A stretch of DNA of 64,000 bases from Pseudomonas sp. IB20 (GTDB lineage Bacteria > Pseudomonadota > Gammaproteobacteria > Pseudomonadales > Pseudomonadaceae), in assembly GCF_009707325.1 (NCBI RefSeq), contig NZ_CP046103.1, positions 5,034,951-5,098,950 on the forward strand, given 5' to 3'. Position numbers and translations under genes: made by a program. The notes below the pieces were generated by a model. It did not search any database. It was not told the DNA's origin and saw nothing but the letters and a program-made list of their open reading frames with translations. The stretch's first letter is position 1. The number at the start of each line of letters is the position of its first letter. Below are positions 35,882-46,497 of this stretch, piece after piece.

Positions 35882-38104
35882 TTAATTCACCACAAGAATC
35901 GGGCTACCCAGCTTCTCCAGCAACGTCGCCTGCGCACTGCGTGGGTTCTGGTTGCCGGTCGGGGTGTTACGCACGTAACGGCCGTCCGATTGCAGGCTCC
36001 AGCTGTGGGTGTTGTCGGTCAGGTAGCTTTCCAGCTCTTTCTTGACGCGCATGATCAGCTTCTTGCCTTCCACCGGGAAGCACGTCTCCACCCGCTTATC
36101 GAGGTTGCGCTCCATCCAGTCGGCACTGGAGAGGAACATCTGCTCTTCGCCGCCGTTGAGGAAGTAGAACACCCGCGTGTGCTCCAGGAAGCGGCCGATG
36201 ATCGAGCGCACATGGATGTTATGCGACACGCCGACAATACCTGGGCGCAGGCAGCACATGCCGCGCACCACCAGGTCGATGCGCACACCGGACTGGCTGG
36301 CCTTGTACAGCGCGCGGATGATCTTCGGATCGGTCAGCGAGTTGAACTTGGCAATGATGTGCGCCGGTTTGCCGTCGAGGGCGAACTGGGTTTCGCGGGC
36401 AATCATGTCGAGCATGCCCTTCTTGAGCGTGAACGGCGCGTGCAGCAGCTTCTTCATGCGCAAGGTCTTGCCCATGCCGATCAACTGGCTGAACAACTTG
36501 CCGACGTCTTCACACAAGGCATCGTCGGAGGTCAACAGGCTGTAGTCGGTGTAGAGCTTGGCGTTACCGGCGTGGTAGTTACCGGTACCCAAGTGCGCGT
36601 AACGCACGATCTCACCGGCTTCGCGACGCAGGATCAGCATCATCTTGGCGTGGGTCTTGAAGCCGACCACGCCGTAGATCACCACCGCACCGGCTGCCTG
36701 CAGGCGGCTGGCCAATTGCAGGTTGGACTCTTCGTCAAACCGCGCACGCAACTCGATCACCGCGGTGACTTCCTTACCGTTACGCGCGGCGTCTACCAGC
36801 GCATCGACGATTTCTGAGTTGGCGCCGGAGCGGTACAGGGTCTGGCGCACGGCCAATACATGCGGGTCTTTGGCGGCCTGGCGCAGCAGGTCGACCACCG
36901 GGGTAAAGGACTCGAAGGGGTGCAACAGCAGAATGTCCTGCTTGCTCACCACGCTGAAGATGTTCTCGCTGTTTTGCAGCAGTTTCGGGATCTGCGGCGT
37001 GAACGGCGTGTATTGCAGTTCCGGGTGGCTGTCCAGGCTGGTAATGCTGAACAGGCGCGTCAGGTTCACCGGGCCATTGACCTGGTACAACTCGGACTCA
37101 GCCAGGTTGAACTGCTTGAGCAGGTAGTCGGACAGGTGTTTAGGGCAGGTATCGGCCACTTCCAGGCGCACTGCGTCACCGTAGCGGCGCGAGAACAGCT
37201 CACCGCGCAGGGCGCGGGCCAAGTCTTCGACGTCTTCGGAGTCCAGTGCCAAGTCGGCGTTACGGGTCAGGCGGAACTGGTAGCAGCCTTTTACCTTCAT
37301 GCCCTGGAACAGGTCATCGGCATGCGCGTGGATCATCGATGACAGGAATACATAGTTGTCGCCAGCGCCACCCACCTCTTCCGGTACCTTGATGATCCGT
37401 GGCAACAACCGCGGCGCCGGGATGATCGCCAGGCCCGAGTCGCGACCGAAGGCGTCAATGCCTTCCAGCTCGACGATGAAGTTCAGGCTCTTGTTTACCA
37501 GCAGCGGGAACGGGTGCGTCGGGTCGAGGCCGATCGGGGTGATGATCGGTGAAATCTCGTCACGGAAGTAACGGCGCACCCAGGTCTTGATCTTGGTGGT
37601 CCAGTGGCGACGACGGATGAAGCGGACCTGATGTTTTTCCAGCTCCGGCAGCAGGATGTCGTTGAGGATCGCGTATTGGCGGTCTACATGGCCGTGCACC
37701 AGCTCGCTGATGCGCGCCAGGGCTTGATGCGGCTGCAGGCCGTCGGCGCCGGCTTGTTCGCGGGCGAAGGTAATTTGCTTCTTGAGGCCGGCGACACGGA
37801 TCTCGAAGAACTCGTCCAGGTTGCTGGAGAAGATCAGCAAGAATTTCAGCCGCTCCAGCAGCGGATAGGACTCATCCAGCGCCTGCTCGAGCACGCGAAT
37901 GTTGAATTGCAGTTGTGACAGCTCGCGGTGGATGTACAGGCTGCTGTCATCCAGGTTGGTCACCGCGACCACCGGGGCTGGCGCCGGGGCTTCGGCCACT
38001 ACCGCAGGCGCTGCGGGCTCCAGCTCCGGCGGGGTCTCGGTGACTTGTTCCACCACCGGGTGAGCGTCTTTTACGGCAACTTCTGAGAGTCCTTCGGTAT
38101 TCAT
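35882..38104 (-). CDS. ppk: Polyphosphate kinase 1
   Basis: A 740-residue Ppk1. An unusual Pro/Ala/Glu-rich N-terminal extension (about 1-45) precedes the N and H domains. The C domains hold the autophosphorylated His in [22 protein letters not shown] and the conserved [11 protein letters not shown] block. The enzyme makes polyphosphate from ATP at the inner membrane. Convergent with ppx, it starts 18 bases after the hemB stop and may form an operon with it. Confidence 0.95.
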   Translation of the reverse strand: MNTEGLSEVAVKDAHPVVEQVTETPPELEPAAPAVVAEAPAPAPVVAVTNLDDSSLYIHRELSQLQFNIRVLEQALDESYPLLERLKFLLIFSSNLDEFFEIRVAGLKKQITFAREQAGADGLQPHQALARISELVHGHVDRQYAILNDILLPELEKHQVRFIRRRHWTTKIKTWVRRYFRDEISPIITPIGLDPTHPFPLLVNKSLNFIVELEGIDAFGRDSGLAIIPAPRLLPRIIKVPEEVGGAGDNYVFLSSMIHAHADDLFQGMKVKGCYQFRLTRNADLALDSEDVEDLARALRGELFSRRYGDAVRLEVADTCPKHLSDYLLKQFNLAESELYQVNGPVNLTRLFSITSLDSHPELQYTPFTPQIPKLLQNSENIFSVVSKQDILLLHPFESFTPVVDLLRQAAKDPHVLAVRQTLYRSGANSEIVDALVDAARNGKEVTAVIELRARFDEESNLQLASRLQAAGAVVIYGVVGFKTHAKMMLILRREAGEIVRYAHLGTGNYHAGNAKLYTDYSLLTSDDALCEDVGKLFSQLIGMGKTLRMKKLLHAPFTLKKGMLDMIARETQFALDGKPAHIIAKFNSLTDPKIIRALYKASQSGVRIDLVVRGMCCLRPGIVGVSHNIHVRSIIGRFLEHTRVFYFLNGGEEQMFLSSADWMERNLDKRVETCFPVEGKKLIMRVKKELESYLTDNTHSWSLQSDGRYVRNTPTGNQNPRSAQATLLEKLGSPILVVN

Positions 38105-38122
38105 CGAGTGTTCCTGTGAGGG

Positions 38123-39157
<1,035 letters not shown>

Positions 39158-39344
39158 TTACGGGCGAGCGTTGCAGTTATAAGCGGCCATTATGACGAAG
39201 GAATGACAGTTGTGCTTATCGATGCGACCTGTAGTCGCATTCGTCGTTTATGTAGGAATTGTTCACTTCGTGACACATCTCGATACTTTCATGAATGTTC
39301 ACGAAGGCGTAGGCTGCGCGTTCATTTCGCCAGCACCCCAGACC

Positions 39345-39989
39345 ATGCTTCAACAATTTCTGCATGACTTCGGCTACTTTGCGCTCTTCTTGGGCACGTT
39401 CTTTGAAGGCGAGACCATCCTGGTTCTCGCAGGCTTCTTGGCGTTCCGTGGATACATGGATATCAATCTGGTCGTGGTCGTTGCCTTTTGTGGCAGCTAC
39501 GCCGGCGACCAGCTGTGGTACTTCATGGGGCGCAAGCACGGCCGCAAACTGCTGGCGCGCAAGCCGCGCTGGCAATTGATGGGCGACAAAGCGCTGGAAC
39601 ATATCCGTAAGCATCCGGACATCTGGGTGCTGAGCTTCAGGTTCGTCTATGGTCTGCGCACCGTCATGCCTGTGGCGATTGGCTTGTCCGGTTACCCGCC
39701 TTTGCGCTATTTGGTGCTGAACGGCATTGGCGCAGCGGTGTGGGCGGCAGCGCTTGGCGCTGCGGCGTACCATTTTGGCGCGGTATTGGAAGGCATGCTG
39801 GGCAGCATCAAGAAATATGAGCTGTGGGTGTTGGGCGCGCTACTGCTGCTGGGCTTAGGCCTGTGGCTGCGTCGCCGCTTCAAAAACGCACGCATTGCCC
39901 GCCAGGCCTGCGAAGATGCAAAAGCCCGGCTCGCCGCCGAGCCCGCCGCGGTCGAGGCGGTCGAGGCGCCTAAGACGCCAATCGAGTAA
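39345..39989 (+). CDS. DedA-family membrane protein
   Basis: A 214-residue membrane protein with the DedA/SNARE-associated core: FFEGETILVLAGFLAF (acidic conserved motif), YAGDQLWYFMGRKHG, then FRFVYGLRTVMPVAIGLSG (basic conserved motif). DedA proteins take part in lipid flipping and membrane homeostasis. The ATG at 39345 (MLQQFLHDFGYFA) matches the family start better than upstream alternatives. The last 20 bases overlap the convergent desaturase-like gene. Confidence 0.88.
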   Translation: MLQQFLHDFGYFALFLGTFFEGETILVLAGFLAFRGYMDINLVVVVAFCGSYAGDQLWYFMGRKHGRKLLARKPRWQLMGDKALEHIRKHPDIWVLSFRFVYGLRTVMPVAIGLSGYPPLRYLVLNGIGAAVWAAALGAAAYHFGAVLEGMLGSIKKYELWVLGALLLLGLGLWLRRRFKNARIARQACEDAKARLAAEPAAVEAVEAPKTPIE

Positions 39990-41205
39990 GCCGGTCTCTG
40001 CAACAGTAGAGGCCGATCACGCTGAGCAAGCTGTAACTCACCAGGCCCAGCCAGCCTAAGTTGCTGGCCGGCCACAGCCCGACCGCCGGCGCCAGCCACA
40101 CCAGCGGCACATTCAGCCCCAGGCGCACCAGCTCAGCCTTTAGCGCCCAAGGGCGGTTCTCCAGGGCCACGCCCAGCGTAAACAACCCCAACGCCATCGC
40201 ACTCCAGCCCAGGATCAGCGCCGCCGTAGACAGCCCTTCGCCAAAATTCATCAGATAACTGCCAAACCCCACATACGCTGCAAATTGCAGGGCGATGTAG
40301 ACCTGCTGGCGCGCGTCCAACGGCACTTCGAATTTGCGGAACTGGCTCAAGTCAGGCTTAGCCAGCGGGTATTTGGCTTTAACGTCTGCCGGGCGCCAGC
40401 CGGTGCGCATGAACCAGATGCGCAGCTTGTCCCACCCGCTCTCGGTACGTCGTGCGTCACTCCATAACTGCGCATAAAACTGCAGGTTGGCCCACAGCGG
40501 GTTCCAACTGGCTAAAGGCGTGGTGACGCCAAAGATCACCGGTTCGTTATCGTCTTCTTCCTGGAAACTGCCGAACAGGCGGTCCCAAATAATGAACACC
40601 CCGCCGTAGTTGCGATCCATGTAGAGAGCGTTCTGTGCATGGTGGGCCCGATGATTGGACGGTGTGACGAAGAACCACTCGAACCAGCCGAGCTTGGGCA
40701 CATGGCGGGTGTGCACCCAGAATTGATACAGCAGATTGAGCGACGCCACGCTGATAAACACCACCAGCGGCACGCCCACCACGGCCAGAGGCAAGTAGAA
40801 GATCCAGCTCAGCAGAAAGCCGGTGCTGGTCTGGCGCAAAGCGGTGGTCAGGTTGTAGTCCTCACTCTGGTGATGCACCGAGTGCGCGGCCCACAGAATA
40901 TTGCGCTCATGGCCGCAGCGATGCAGCCAGTAGTAGCAGAAGTCGTAGAAGACGAAGGCGAACACCCAGGTCCACACGCTCTGGGCAGGCAGTTCGATCA
41001 GTGCTAGGTGCTTGAGGGCGAACGCGTAGGTCAGCAGGCCCACGCCTTTGGTCAGCAGCCCCGTGGTGGTCGAGAGCACGCCGGTGCTGAGGCTGTTGAT
41101 GGCGTCCGCCACCCGGTAGTTGCGCTCGCCGCGCCAGTGGTCGGCGAGCAGCTCAACCACGATCAAGGCGATGAAAAACGGTACCGCGTAAGGCACGAAG
41201 TCCAT
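39970..41205 (-). CDS. Sterol desaturase / fatty acid hydroxylase family protein
   Basis: A 411-residue membrane protein with the three histidine boxes that bind a diiron centre: HRCGHE, HSVHHQ and NHRAHHAQN, with further His-rich positions. N-terminal spans (about 5-80) and two more hydrophobic blocks after the boxes (about 300-400) surround the catalytic loops. The family oxygenates lipids (sterols, carotenoids, sphingolipids or fatty acids); the substrate is unknown here. The C-terminal third is an additional membrane section not needed for the core fold. Confidence 0.88.
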   Translation of the reverse strand: MDFVPYAVPFFIALIVVELLADHWRGERNYRVADAINSLSTGVLSTTTGLLTKGVGLLTYAFALKHLALIELPAQSVWTWVFAFVFYDFCYYWLHRCGHERNILWAAHSVHHQSEDYNLTTALRQTSTGFLLSWIFYLPLAVVGVPLVVFISVASLNLLYQFWVHTRHVPKLGWFEWFFVTPSNHRAHHAQNALYMDRNYGGVFIIWDRLFGSFQEEDDNEPVIFGVTTPLASWNPLWANLQFYAQLWSDARRTESGWDKLRIWFMRTGWRPADVKAKYPLAKPDLSQFRKFEVPLDARQQVYIALQFAAYVGFGSYLMNFGEGLSTAALILGWSAMALGLFTLGVALENRPWALKAELVRLGLNVPLVWLAPAVGLWPASNLGWLGLVSYSLLSVIGLYCCRDRLTRLAS

Positions 41206-41321
41206 GGGCTAGTCCGGTCTATTTTTGTTACATCAAGATTAGGTGTAGCGGAGCAAGATCCCATTGGCAACAGGTGACAAATTAGTAGACATTTAACGCC
41301 ATGAAATAGGGAGAAATACTC

Positions 41322-41987
41322 ATGAGCAAAAAAGTTGCAGTGATCCTTTCCGGCTGTGGCGTGTACGACGGTGCAGAGATACACGAAAGCGTCATCACCT
41401 TGCTGCGCCTGGACCAGCGTGGCGCCCAGGTTCAATGCTTTGCGCCGGATATCGCTCAACACCACGTGATCAACCACCTCACCGGCGAGGAAATGCCTGA
41501 GTCGCGCAATGTGCTGGTCGAATCGGCGCGCATCGCCCGGGGTGACGTGAAGGACATCCGTGAGGCCAGCGCCGAAGACTTCGATGCGCTGATCGTGCCC
41601 GGCGGGTTTGGCGCGGCGAAGAACCTGTCGAACTTTGCCGTGGAAGGCGCCGGTTGCAGCGTCAACCCGCAGGTGCTGGCGCTGGCTGAAGCGTTTGCTG
41701 AAGCGGGCAAGCCGGTGGGGCTGATCTGTATCTCGCCAGCACTCGCCGCGAAGATCTACGGCCCCGGCGTCACCTGCACCATCGGCAATTGCGCCGACAC
41801 CGCCGCTGCCCTGGACAAGATGGGCGCCACCCACCAGGAATGCGGGGTTGAGGATATTGTCGAGGACAAGGCACGCAAACTGGTGAGCACCCCGGCCTAC
41901 ATGCTCGGCAAGAGCATCAGTGAAGTGGCGTCAGGCATCAACAAACTGGTGGATCGGGTGTTGGAATTGACCCACGAGAATGATTGA
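41322..41987 (+). CDS. elbB: ElbB-type DJ-1/PfpI superfamily glyoxalase-like protein
   Basis: A 221-residue protein starting MSKKVAVILSGCGVYDGAEIHE, the ElbB pattern. The nucleophile elbow around the later Cys (VGLICISPALAAKIYG) belongs to the class I glutamine-amidotransferase-like fold. The family is annotated as an isoprenoid-biosynthesis glyoxalase, but its real role is unsettled. GGGAG precedes the ATG. It is monocistronic and followed by a REP-like hairpin. Confidence 0.88.
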   Translation: MSKKVAVILSGCGVYDGAEIHESVITLLRLDQRGAQVQCFAPDIAQHHVINHLTGEEMPESRNVLVESARIARGDVKDIREASAEDFDALIVPGGFGAAKNLSNFAVEGAGCSVNPQVLALAEAFAEAGKPVGLICISPALAAKIYGPGVTCTIGNCADTAAALDKMGATHQECGVEDIVEDKARKLVSTPAYMLGKSISEVASGINKLVDRVLELTHEND

Positions 41988-42008
41988 TCGGGTCGCCGAA
42001 CACTTATG

Positions 42009-42046
42009 TTGTGGCTAGCGGGCTTGCCACGAAAAGCCCGCCACAA
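42009..42046. repeat. REP-like hairpin TTGTGGC...GCCACAA
   Basis: TTGTGG and CCACAA flank the inner arms GCGGGCTT / AAGCCCGC with a 6-10 base loop. It lies between the convergent elbB-like and yaiI-like genes and probably marks their transcript ends. Confidence 0.65.
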
Positions 42047-42064
42047 AAGCCTGCTCACAAGAGG

Positions 42065-42520
42065 TCAGGCCTGGCGCATCAACTTGGTCAGTATCCTGTC
42101 CAGCGCATTGGCAAAAGCCTGCTTATCCTTTTCCCCATGGGGCGGTGGGCCGCCGCCCATCTGGCCCTGCTCACGCAGATCGGTAAACAGGTTACGCACC
42201 GCCAACCGTTCGCTCATGTTCGCCGGGCTGAATTCCTTACCGCGTGGGTCGAGGGCCGTCACGCCCTTCTTCACCAGGCGGTCGGCCAGGGGCACGTCGC
42301 TGCAGATCACCAACTCCCCAGGCACCGCGTGCTCCACCAGGTAGTCATCCGCCGCATCTGGGCCGCTGGGCACCACAATCAGCTTTACACAGGCGAAACT
42401 CGGCTTGATCTGGCTCTGCCCCGCCACCAGCACCACCTCGAACTCGCGCTTGAGGGCGAACTTCACCACTTGGTCCTTGGCCGCCCGTGGGCAGGCATCG
42501 GCATCGATCCATACGCGCAT
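42065..42520 (-). CDS. YaiI/YqxD family protein (UPF0178)
   Basis: A 151-residue protein that begins MRVWIDADACPRAAKD, the family signature with acidic residues at the start of a PIN-like fold. Conserved Asp and Cys residues suggest a metal-dependent nuclease-like site, but no activity is established. It starts 2 bases after the FTR1 gene stop on the same strand and is probably cotranscribed with it. Confidence 0.87.
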   Translation of the reverse strand: MRVWIDADACPRAAKDQVVKFALKREFEVVLVAGQSQIKPSFACVKLIVVPSGPDAADDYLVEHAVPGELVICSDVPLADRLVKKGVTALDPRGKEFSPANMSERLAVRNLFTDLREQGQMGGGPPPHGEKDKQAFANALDRILTKLMRQA

Positions 42521-42522
42521 GG

Positions 42523-44418
42523 TTAGGCCGCCACGCGGCGTTTTTCAGTCAGGCGGCTGCGGCCGTACAGCACCACAATCGCCAGGATCGCCACCGCCTG
42601 CGCACTCAATGAGTAGGCATCGGCGTGGATGCCCAGCCAGTCGAAGTCAAAGAACGCCACCGGCCGCGTGCCGAAAATGCCCGCCTCCTGCAACGCTTTG
42701 ACGCCATGCCCGGCGAACACCACCGACAAGGCACACAGCAGCGCCGCGTTGATGCCAAAGAACAACGCCAATGGCAGCTTCGCCGAACCGCGCAGGATTA
42801 CCCACGCCAGGCCCACCAGCAACACCAGCGCCGTGGCGCCGCCCGCCAGTACCGCGTTGTGCCCGGCGGGGCCGGCTTGCAGCCACAGGGTTTCGTAGAA
42901 CAGGATCACTTCGAACAACTCGCGGTACACCGAGAAGAACGCCAGCACCGCAAAGCCAAATCGCCCGCCGCCGCCCACCAGGCTGCTCTTGATGTAATCC
43001 TGCCAAGCCGCTGCGTGGCGTCGGTCGTGCATCCACACGCCCAGCCACAACACCATCACGCTGGCGAACAACGCCGTACAGCCTTCAAGCAATTCGCGCT
43101 GGGCGCCGCTGACGTCAATCACATACGCCGCCAATGCCCAGGTCGCCAGGCCGGCCAACAGCGCCAGGCCCCAGCCGACGTTCACGCTGCGCACCGCCGA
43201 CTGTTGGCCGGTGTTACGCAGGAACGCCAGGATCGCCGCCAGCACCAGAATCGCTTCCAGGCCTTCACGCAACAGGATCAGCAAGCCGGAGATGTAGCTC
43301 AACGACCAGCTCAAGCCATCGCTGCCCAGCAAGCCGGCAGATTCGGTGAGTTTGCCCTTGGCCACGTCCAGGCGCTGTTGCACCTGCTCGATCGGCAGGC
43401 CGTCCTGCAACGACTGCCGGTACGCCATCAGGGCTTTCTCGGTGTCCTTGCGCACGTTGGCATTGACGTTATCCAGCGAGCTTTCCACCAGCTCGAAGCC
43501 TTCCAGGTACGCGGCCACCGACAAGTCGTAAGCTTGCTCGTGATCACCGTTACGGAACGCGGCGAGGCTCTTGTCCAGTGTGCTGGCGGTGTAATCGAGC
43601 AACTGCGCCGGGCCACGCTTGACCTGCGGCGGTTGCGCGCGCTGGGCGCGGAACGTCGCGGCCGCGCCCGGACCACTGGCCGCCAGCACTTCATTGGGGG
43701 TCTGGCGGGCCAGGTCGGCCAGGTTGAACGGTTGTTCGCTTTTGGCCGCGGCCGGGTCAGCCGTGAAGCCGGCGATGTAGGTTGCCAAGTCCCAGCGCTG
43801 ACGGTCGTCCAACTGATCGGCGAAGGACGGCATGTCGGTGCCTTCAACGCCCAGGCCGAGCGTGTTGTAGATCGCATAGAGGCTGAGGCGATCAAGGCGC
43901 ACGGCATCGCGCAGGTTAGCGGGCGGCGGCGTCATGCCTGTGGACGCTGGGCCATCACCCGCGCCCGCAGTGCCGTGGCATACCGAGCAATGCTGGGCAT
44001 AGAGCGGTGCGCCACGCGCGGGGTCTGGCGTGATCGCCGGCGCCTGGCTGACTTCATACGCCACCGCGAGCTTGGCGCCCAACTGACGGGCTTGGCGGGC
44101 GACTGTCGCGCCATCCTGATGAGCGGTTACAGCCGCTAACAATTCGTCGACGCCCTTGACCAGCTCCGCGCGCTCCGGCCTTTGCGGCAGTTCAGCCACC
44201 AAGCCCTGCAAAACGCCGAGAAACTCTAGCTGTTCGCGGTATTCAGACTCATCGATAACCTTGCCCGCCTCCACCGTCGGTGGGTAGTCAGCACCAATGT
44301 AATCCAGCAGATGCAGGGCTTGCGGGGCGCCTTCGGCAGTCGCAGCCAGCAGGTTGAAGCTGCACGACATCAACACCGGCAACAGCAGCCAGGCGAGAAA
44401 ACGGTAGGGGGCAGTCAT
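42523..44418 (-). CDS. FTR1-family iron permease fused to a cytochrome c domain
   Basis: A 631-residue protein. The signal peptide region (about 1-28) is followed by an Efe-like helical section, then a monoheme cytochrome c domain with CSVCHG near residue 143 and an axial-Met candidate (GTDMPSFADQ). The C-terminal permease (about 375-625) has seven spans with REGLEAILVLAAIL and YRELFEVILFYETL, the two FTR1 motifs (R-E-x-x-E) that carry ferrous/ferric iron. Oxidation at the heme domain could couple to iron import. It is followed by yaiI at 2 bases. Confidence 0.9.
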   Translation of the reverse strand: MTAPYRFLAWLLLPVLMSCSFNLLAATAEGAPQALHLLDYIGADYPPTVEAGKVIDESEYREQLEFLGVLQGLVAELPQRPERAELVKGVDELLAAVTAHQDGATVARQARQLGAKLAVAYEVSQAPAITPDPARGAPLYAQHCSVCHGTAGAGDGPASTGMTPPPANLRDAVRLDRLSLYAIYNTLGLGVEGTDMPSFADQLDDRQRWDLATYIAGFTADPAAAKSEQPFNLADLARQTPNEVLAASGPGAAATFRAQRAQPPQVKRGPAQLLDYTASTLDKSLAAFRNGDHEQAYDLSVAAYLEGFELVESSLDNVNANVRKDTEKALMAYRQSLQDGLPIEQVQQRLDVAKGKLTESAGLLGSDGLSWSLSYISGLLILLREGLEAILVLAAILAFLRNTGQQSAVRSVNVGWGLALLAGLATWALAAYVIDVSGAQRELLEGCTALFASVMVLWLGVWMHDRRHAAAWQDYIKSSLVGGGGRFGFAVLAFFSVYRELFEVILFYETLWLQAGPAGHNAVLAGGATALVLLVGLAWVILRGSAKLPLALFFGINAALLCALSVVFAGHGVKALQEAGIFGTRPVAFFDFDWLGIHADAYSLSAQAVAILAIVVLYGRSRLTEKRRVAA

Positions 44419-44566
44419 GAATGAATCTCAAGTGGAAATGCGAAGTAACACATTGTTTATCGTTAAAAGGTTTGACTCAAGGCGTTAATGATTTCTCGTC
44501 GGAAGGGATGCGTTATTTCGAGATACCGGCGATGGCATTTGTCGATTACATCACAGCAAAAAGCCA

Positions 44567-44594
44567 TTGTTTTGCCACTCGCGGCGCCTATAAT
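44567..44594 (+). promoter_or_regulatory. Sigma70-type promoter of the COG3014-lpoB operon
   Basis: TTGTTT (44567-44572) and TATAAT (44589-44594) are separated by 16 bases, giving a transcript starting near 44601 and an 85-base leader before the first gene. This is the clearest promoter in the window. Confidence 0.6.
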
Positions 44595-44685
44595 GCCGCG
44601 CCCTGTTATTGCGAAAGGGAATTTATTTCCTCGTTCTTATGAGGAACTAGCACATCGGCTGATGACTTTCAGGGAAGACGTTTAC

Positions 44686-46080
44686 ATGGCATTTCGCGCC
44701 TTGACCCCACTCGCACTCGCGGCGGTTACCTTGTTATCCGGTTGTACGATGTTTCGCAGCTACGACACCGAGCTGCAAGCCACCAACCAACAGCTGGCCA
44801 CCGGCAATGTCGACGGCGCCCTGACCCTGTTGGAAAAGAACAACACCGGCGAAGACAAGGACCTGCTCTATTTCTTTGAAAAGGGCGAGCTGTTACGGGC
44901 CAAAGGCGACCTCACCGGAAGCCAGACCGCCTGGCGCAGCGCCGACCTGCAAGTCTACAAGTGGGAAGAGTCGGTCAAGTTCGACAGCGAGAAGTACCTC
45001 GCCCAGTTCGGCAGCTTCATGGTCAACGACAAAGTGCGTCGCTACGAGGGTTATGACTACGAAAAAGTCATGCTGACCACCCAGATGGCCTTGAACCTGC
45101 TGGCTTTGAACGACTTCGATGGTGCCCGCACCGAGATCAAGAAGACCCACGAGCGCGAAGCGGTCATCGCCGACTTGCGCGATAAGGAATACCTCAAGCG
45201 CGAAAACGAAGCCGAGCGCCAGGGCGTCACTACCCAGATCAAAGACCTGCGCGGCTACCCGATAGAAGCACTGGATGCGCCGGAAGTGGTCGGCCTGAAA
45301 AACAGCTACCAGAGTGCGTTCAGCCATTACCTGGCGGGCTTTGTCTACGAAGCCCTGGGCGAAAGAGACCTGGCGGCGCCCGGCTATCGCAAGGCCGCCG
45401 AGCTGCGCCCCAATACGCCGCTGCTGGAGCAAGCGTTGCTGAACCTGGACAAATCCAAGGTCGGTGCCGACGAGACCGACGTGCTGATTGTGGTCCAGAG
45501 CGGCCTGGCACCGGCGCGCGACTCGATTCGCCTGCCACTGCCGATCCCGATCGACGGCCGCCTGGTGATCACGCCGCTGTCGTTCCCGGTGATCAAGGCT
45601 GACAACTCCACGGCGACCTTTGCCCAGATCGGCGTCGACGGCAAGCAACAGAACCTCACCGCACTCAACAGCACCACCGCCATGTCGCGCCGCGCCCTGC
45701 GTGACGACATGCCGGGGATCATCCTGCGCACCACCGTGCGTGCGGTCAGCCGTGGCATTGCGCAAAACAACCTGAACAAGGCCAACCCCATGGCAGGTCT
45801 GGTACTGGGCATCGCCTCGGCCGTGACCGAAGGGGCCGACACCCGCACCTGGCGCACGCTGCCGGACATGACCCAAGTGACGCGCCTGCGCCTCAAGCAC
45901 GGTGACCATCAGGTCAGCCTGCCCAACGCCCTGGGCGGCACGCTGGTGACGGTCAAGGCCGATCAGCGCTACCAAGTGATCACCCTGCGCGTGGTCGGCA
46001 ACCAAGTATTCGCCGGCGGCCTCGCGGCCCGTGTAGTGCCGAGCACTTCCACTCAAGCCATCGCCCTCAAACAACCTTAA
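44686..46080 (+). CDS. COG3014-type lipoprotein, operon gene 1
   Basis: A 464-residue lipoprotein: the signal peptide ends in the lipobox LLSGC (Cys20), with Thr at +2, so outer-membrane sorting is expected. The body has TPR-like helical repeats (LLEKNNTGEDKDLLYFFEKGELL, YLAGFVYEALGERDLAAPGYRKAAEL), then a beta-rich C-terminal half. I recognise it as the COG3014 group; it has no known enzyme motif. The start at 44686 is the only one that gives a signal peptide. It is the first gene of a four-gene run: next starts after 10 bases with AAGGAG upstream. Confidence 0.83.
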   Translation: MAFRALTPLALAAVTLLSGCTMFRSYDTELQATNQQLATGNVDGALTLLEKNNTGEDKDLLYFFEKGELLRAKGDLTGSQTAWRSADLQVYKWEESVKFDSEKYLAQFGSFMVNDKVRRYEGYDYEKVMLTTQMALNLLALNDFDGARTEIKKTHEREAVIADLRDKEYLKRENEAERQGVTTQIKDLRGYPIEALDAPEVVGLKNSYQSAFSHYLAGFVYEALGERDLAAPGYRKAAELRPNTPLLEQALLNLDKSKVGADETDVLIVVQSGLAPARDSIRLPLPIPIDGRLVITPLSFPVIKADNSTATFAQIGVDGKQQNLTALNSTTAMSRRALRDDMPGIILRTTVRAVSRGIAQNNLNKANPMAGLVLGIASAVTEGADTRTWRTLPDMTQVTRLRLKHGDHQVSLPNALGGTLVTVKADQRYQVITLRVVGNQVFAGGLAARVVPSTSTQAIALKQP

Positions 46081-46090
46081 GGAGCACGCT

Positions 46091-46462
46091 ATGCGTCATT
46101 TCATCCTCGGCGCCCTGGCGCTGGTCCTGCTCGCCGGCTGCGCCACCCCGCCGCCGCCGGAGCCTGGCAGCGCCGCCAGCAAAATCGTGGTGATGGGCAA
46201 ATTCAAGGGCATCGCCGTCGGCGCCATTCGTGTGGCCCGTGAAAACGGCTTCCTCACCGCCAAGGTGCAGTTGAGCAACATCACCAGCAGCAACCAGATG
46301 ATGTACTACCGCTTCGCCTGGCTGGGTGCCGATGGCTTCCCGGTAGGCGATGAAGAAACCTGGAAAGTGCTGAACCTGTACGCCAACCAGGCAACCTTCC
46401 TGCCGGCCATCGCTAACCTGCCCCAGGCCGCGGACTTCCGTCTTGAAGTGAAAACCCCTTGA
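46091..46462 (+). CDS. YcfL-like lipoprotein (DUF1425)
   Basis: A 123-residue lipoprotein with lipobox LLAGC (Cys17) and Ala at +2. The rest looks like the DUF1425/YcfL small Ig-like domain (VAREN... LSNITSSNQMMYYRFAWLGADG). In E. coli ycfL lies directly before lpoB, as here. Function unknown; its conserved position suggests the product works with the LpoB-like protein at the outer membrane. Confidence 0.85.
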   Translation: MRHFILGALALVLLAGCATPPPPEPGSAASKIVVMGKFKGIAVGAIRVARENGFLTAKVQLSNITSSNQMMYYRFAWLGADGFPVGDEETWKVLNLYANQATFLPAIANLPQAADFRLEVKTP

Positions 46463-46497
46463 GCCGCTGCTCTATCAGAATTCAGAGAGATTTCCCC

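Noticed and set aside
44419-44480. Possible Fur box upstream of the FTR1 gene (ATTGTTTATCGTTA)
   Set aside because: Too few matches to the 19-bp GATAATGATAATCATTATC consensus, and the repeat structure NAT(A/T)AT is not clear. A Fur profile scan would decide it.
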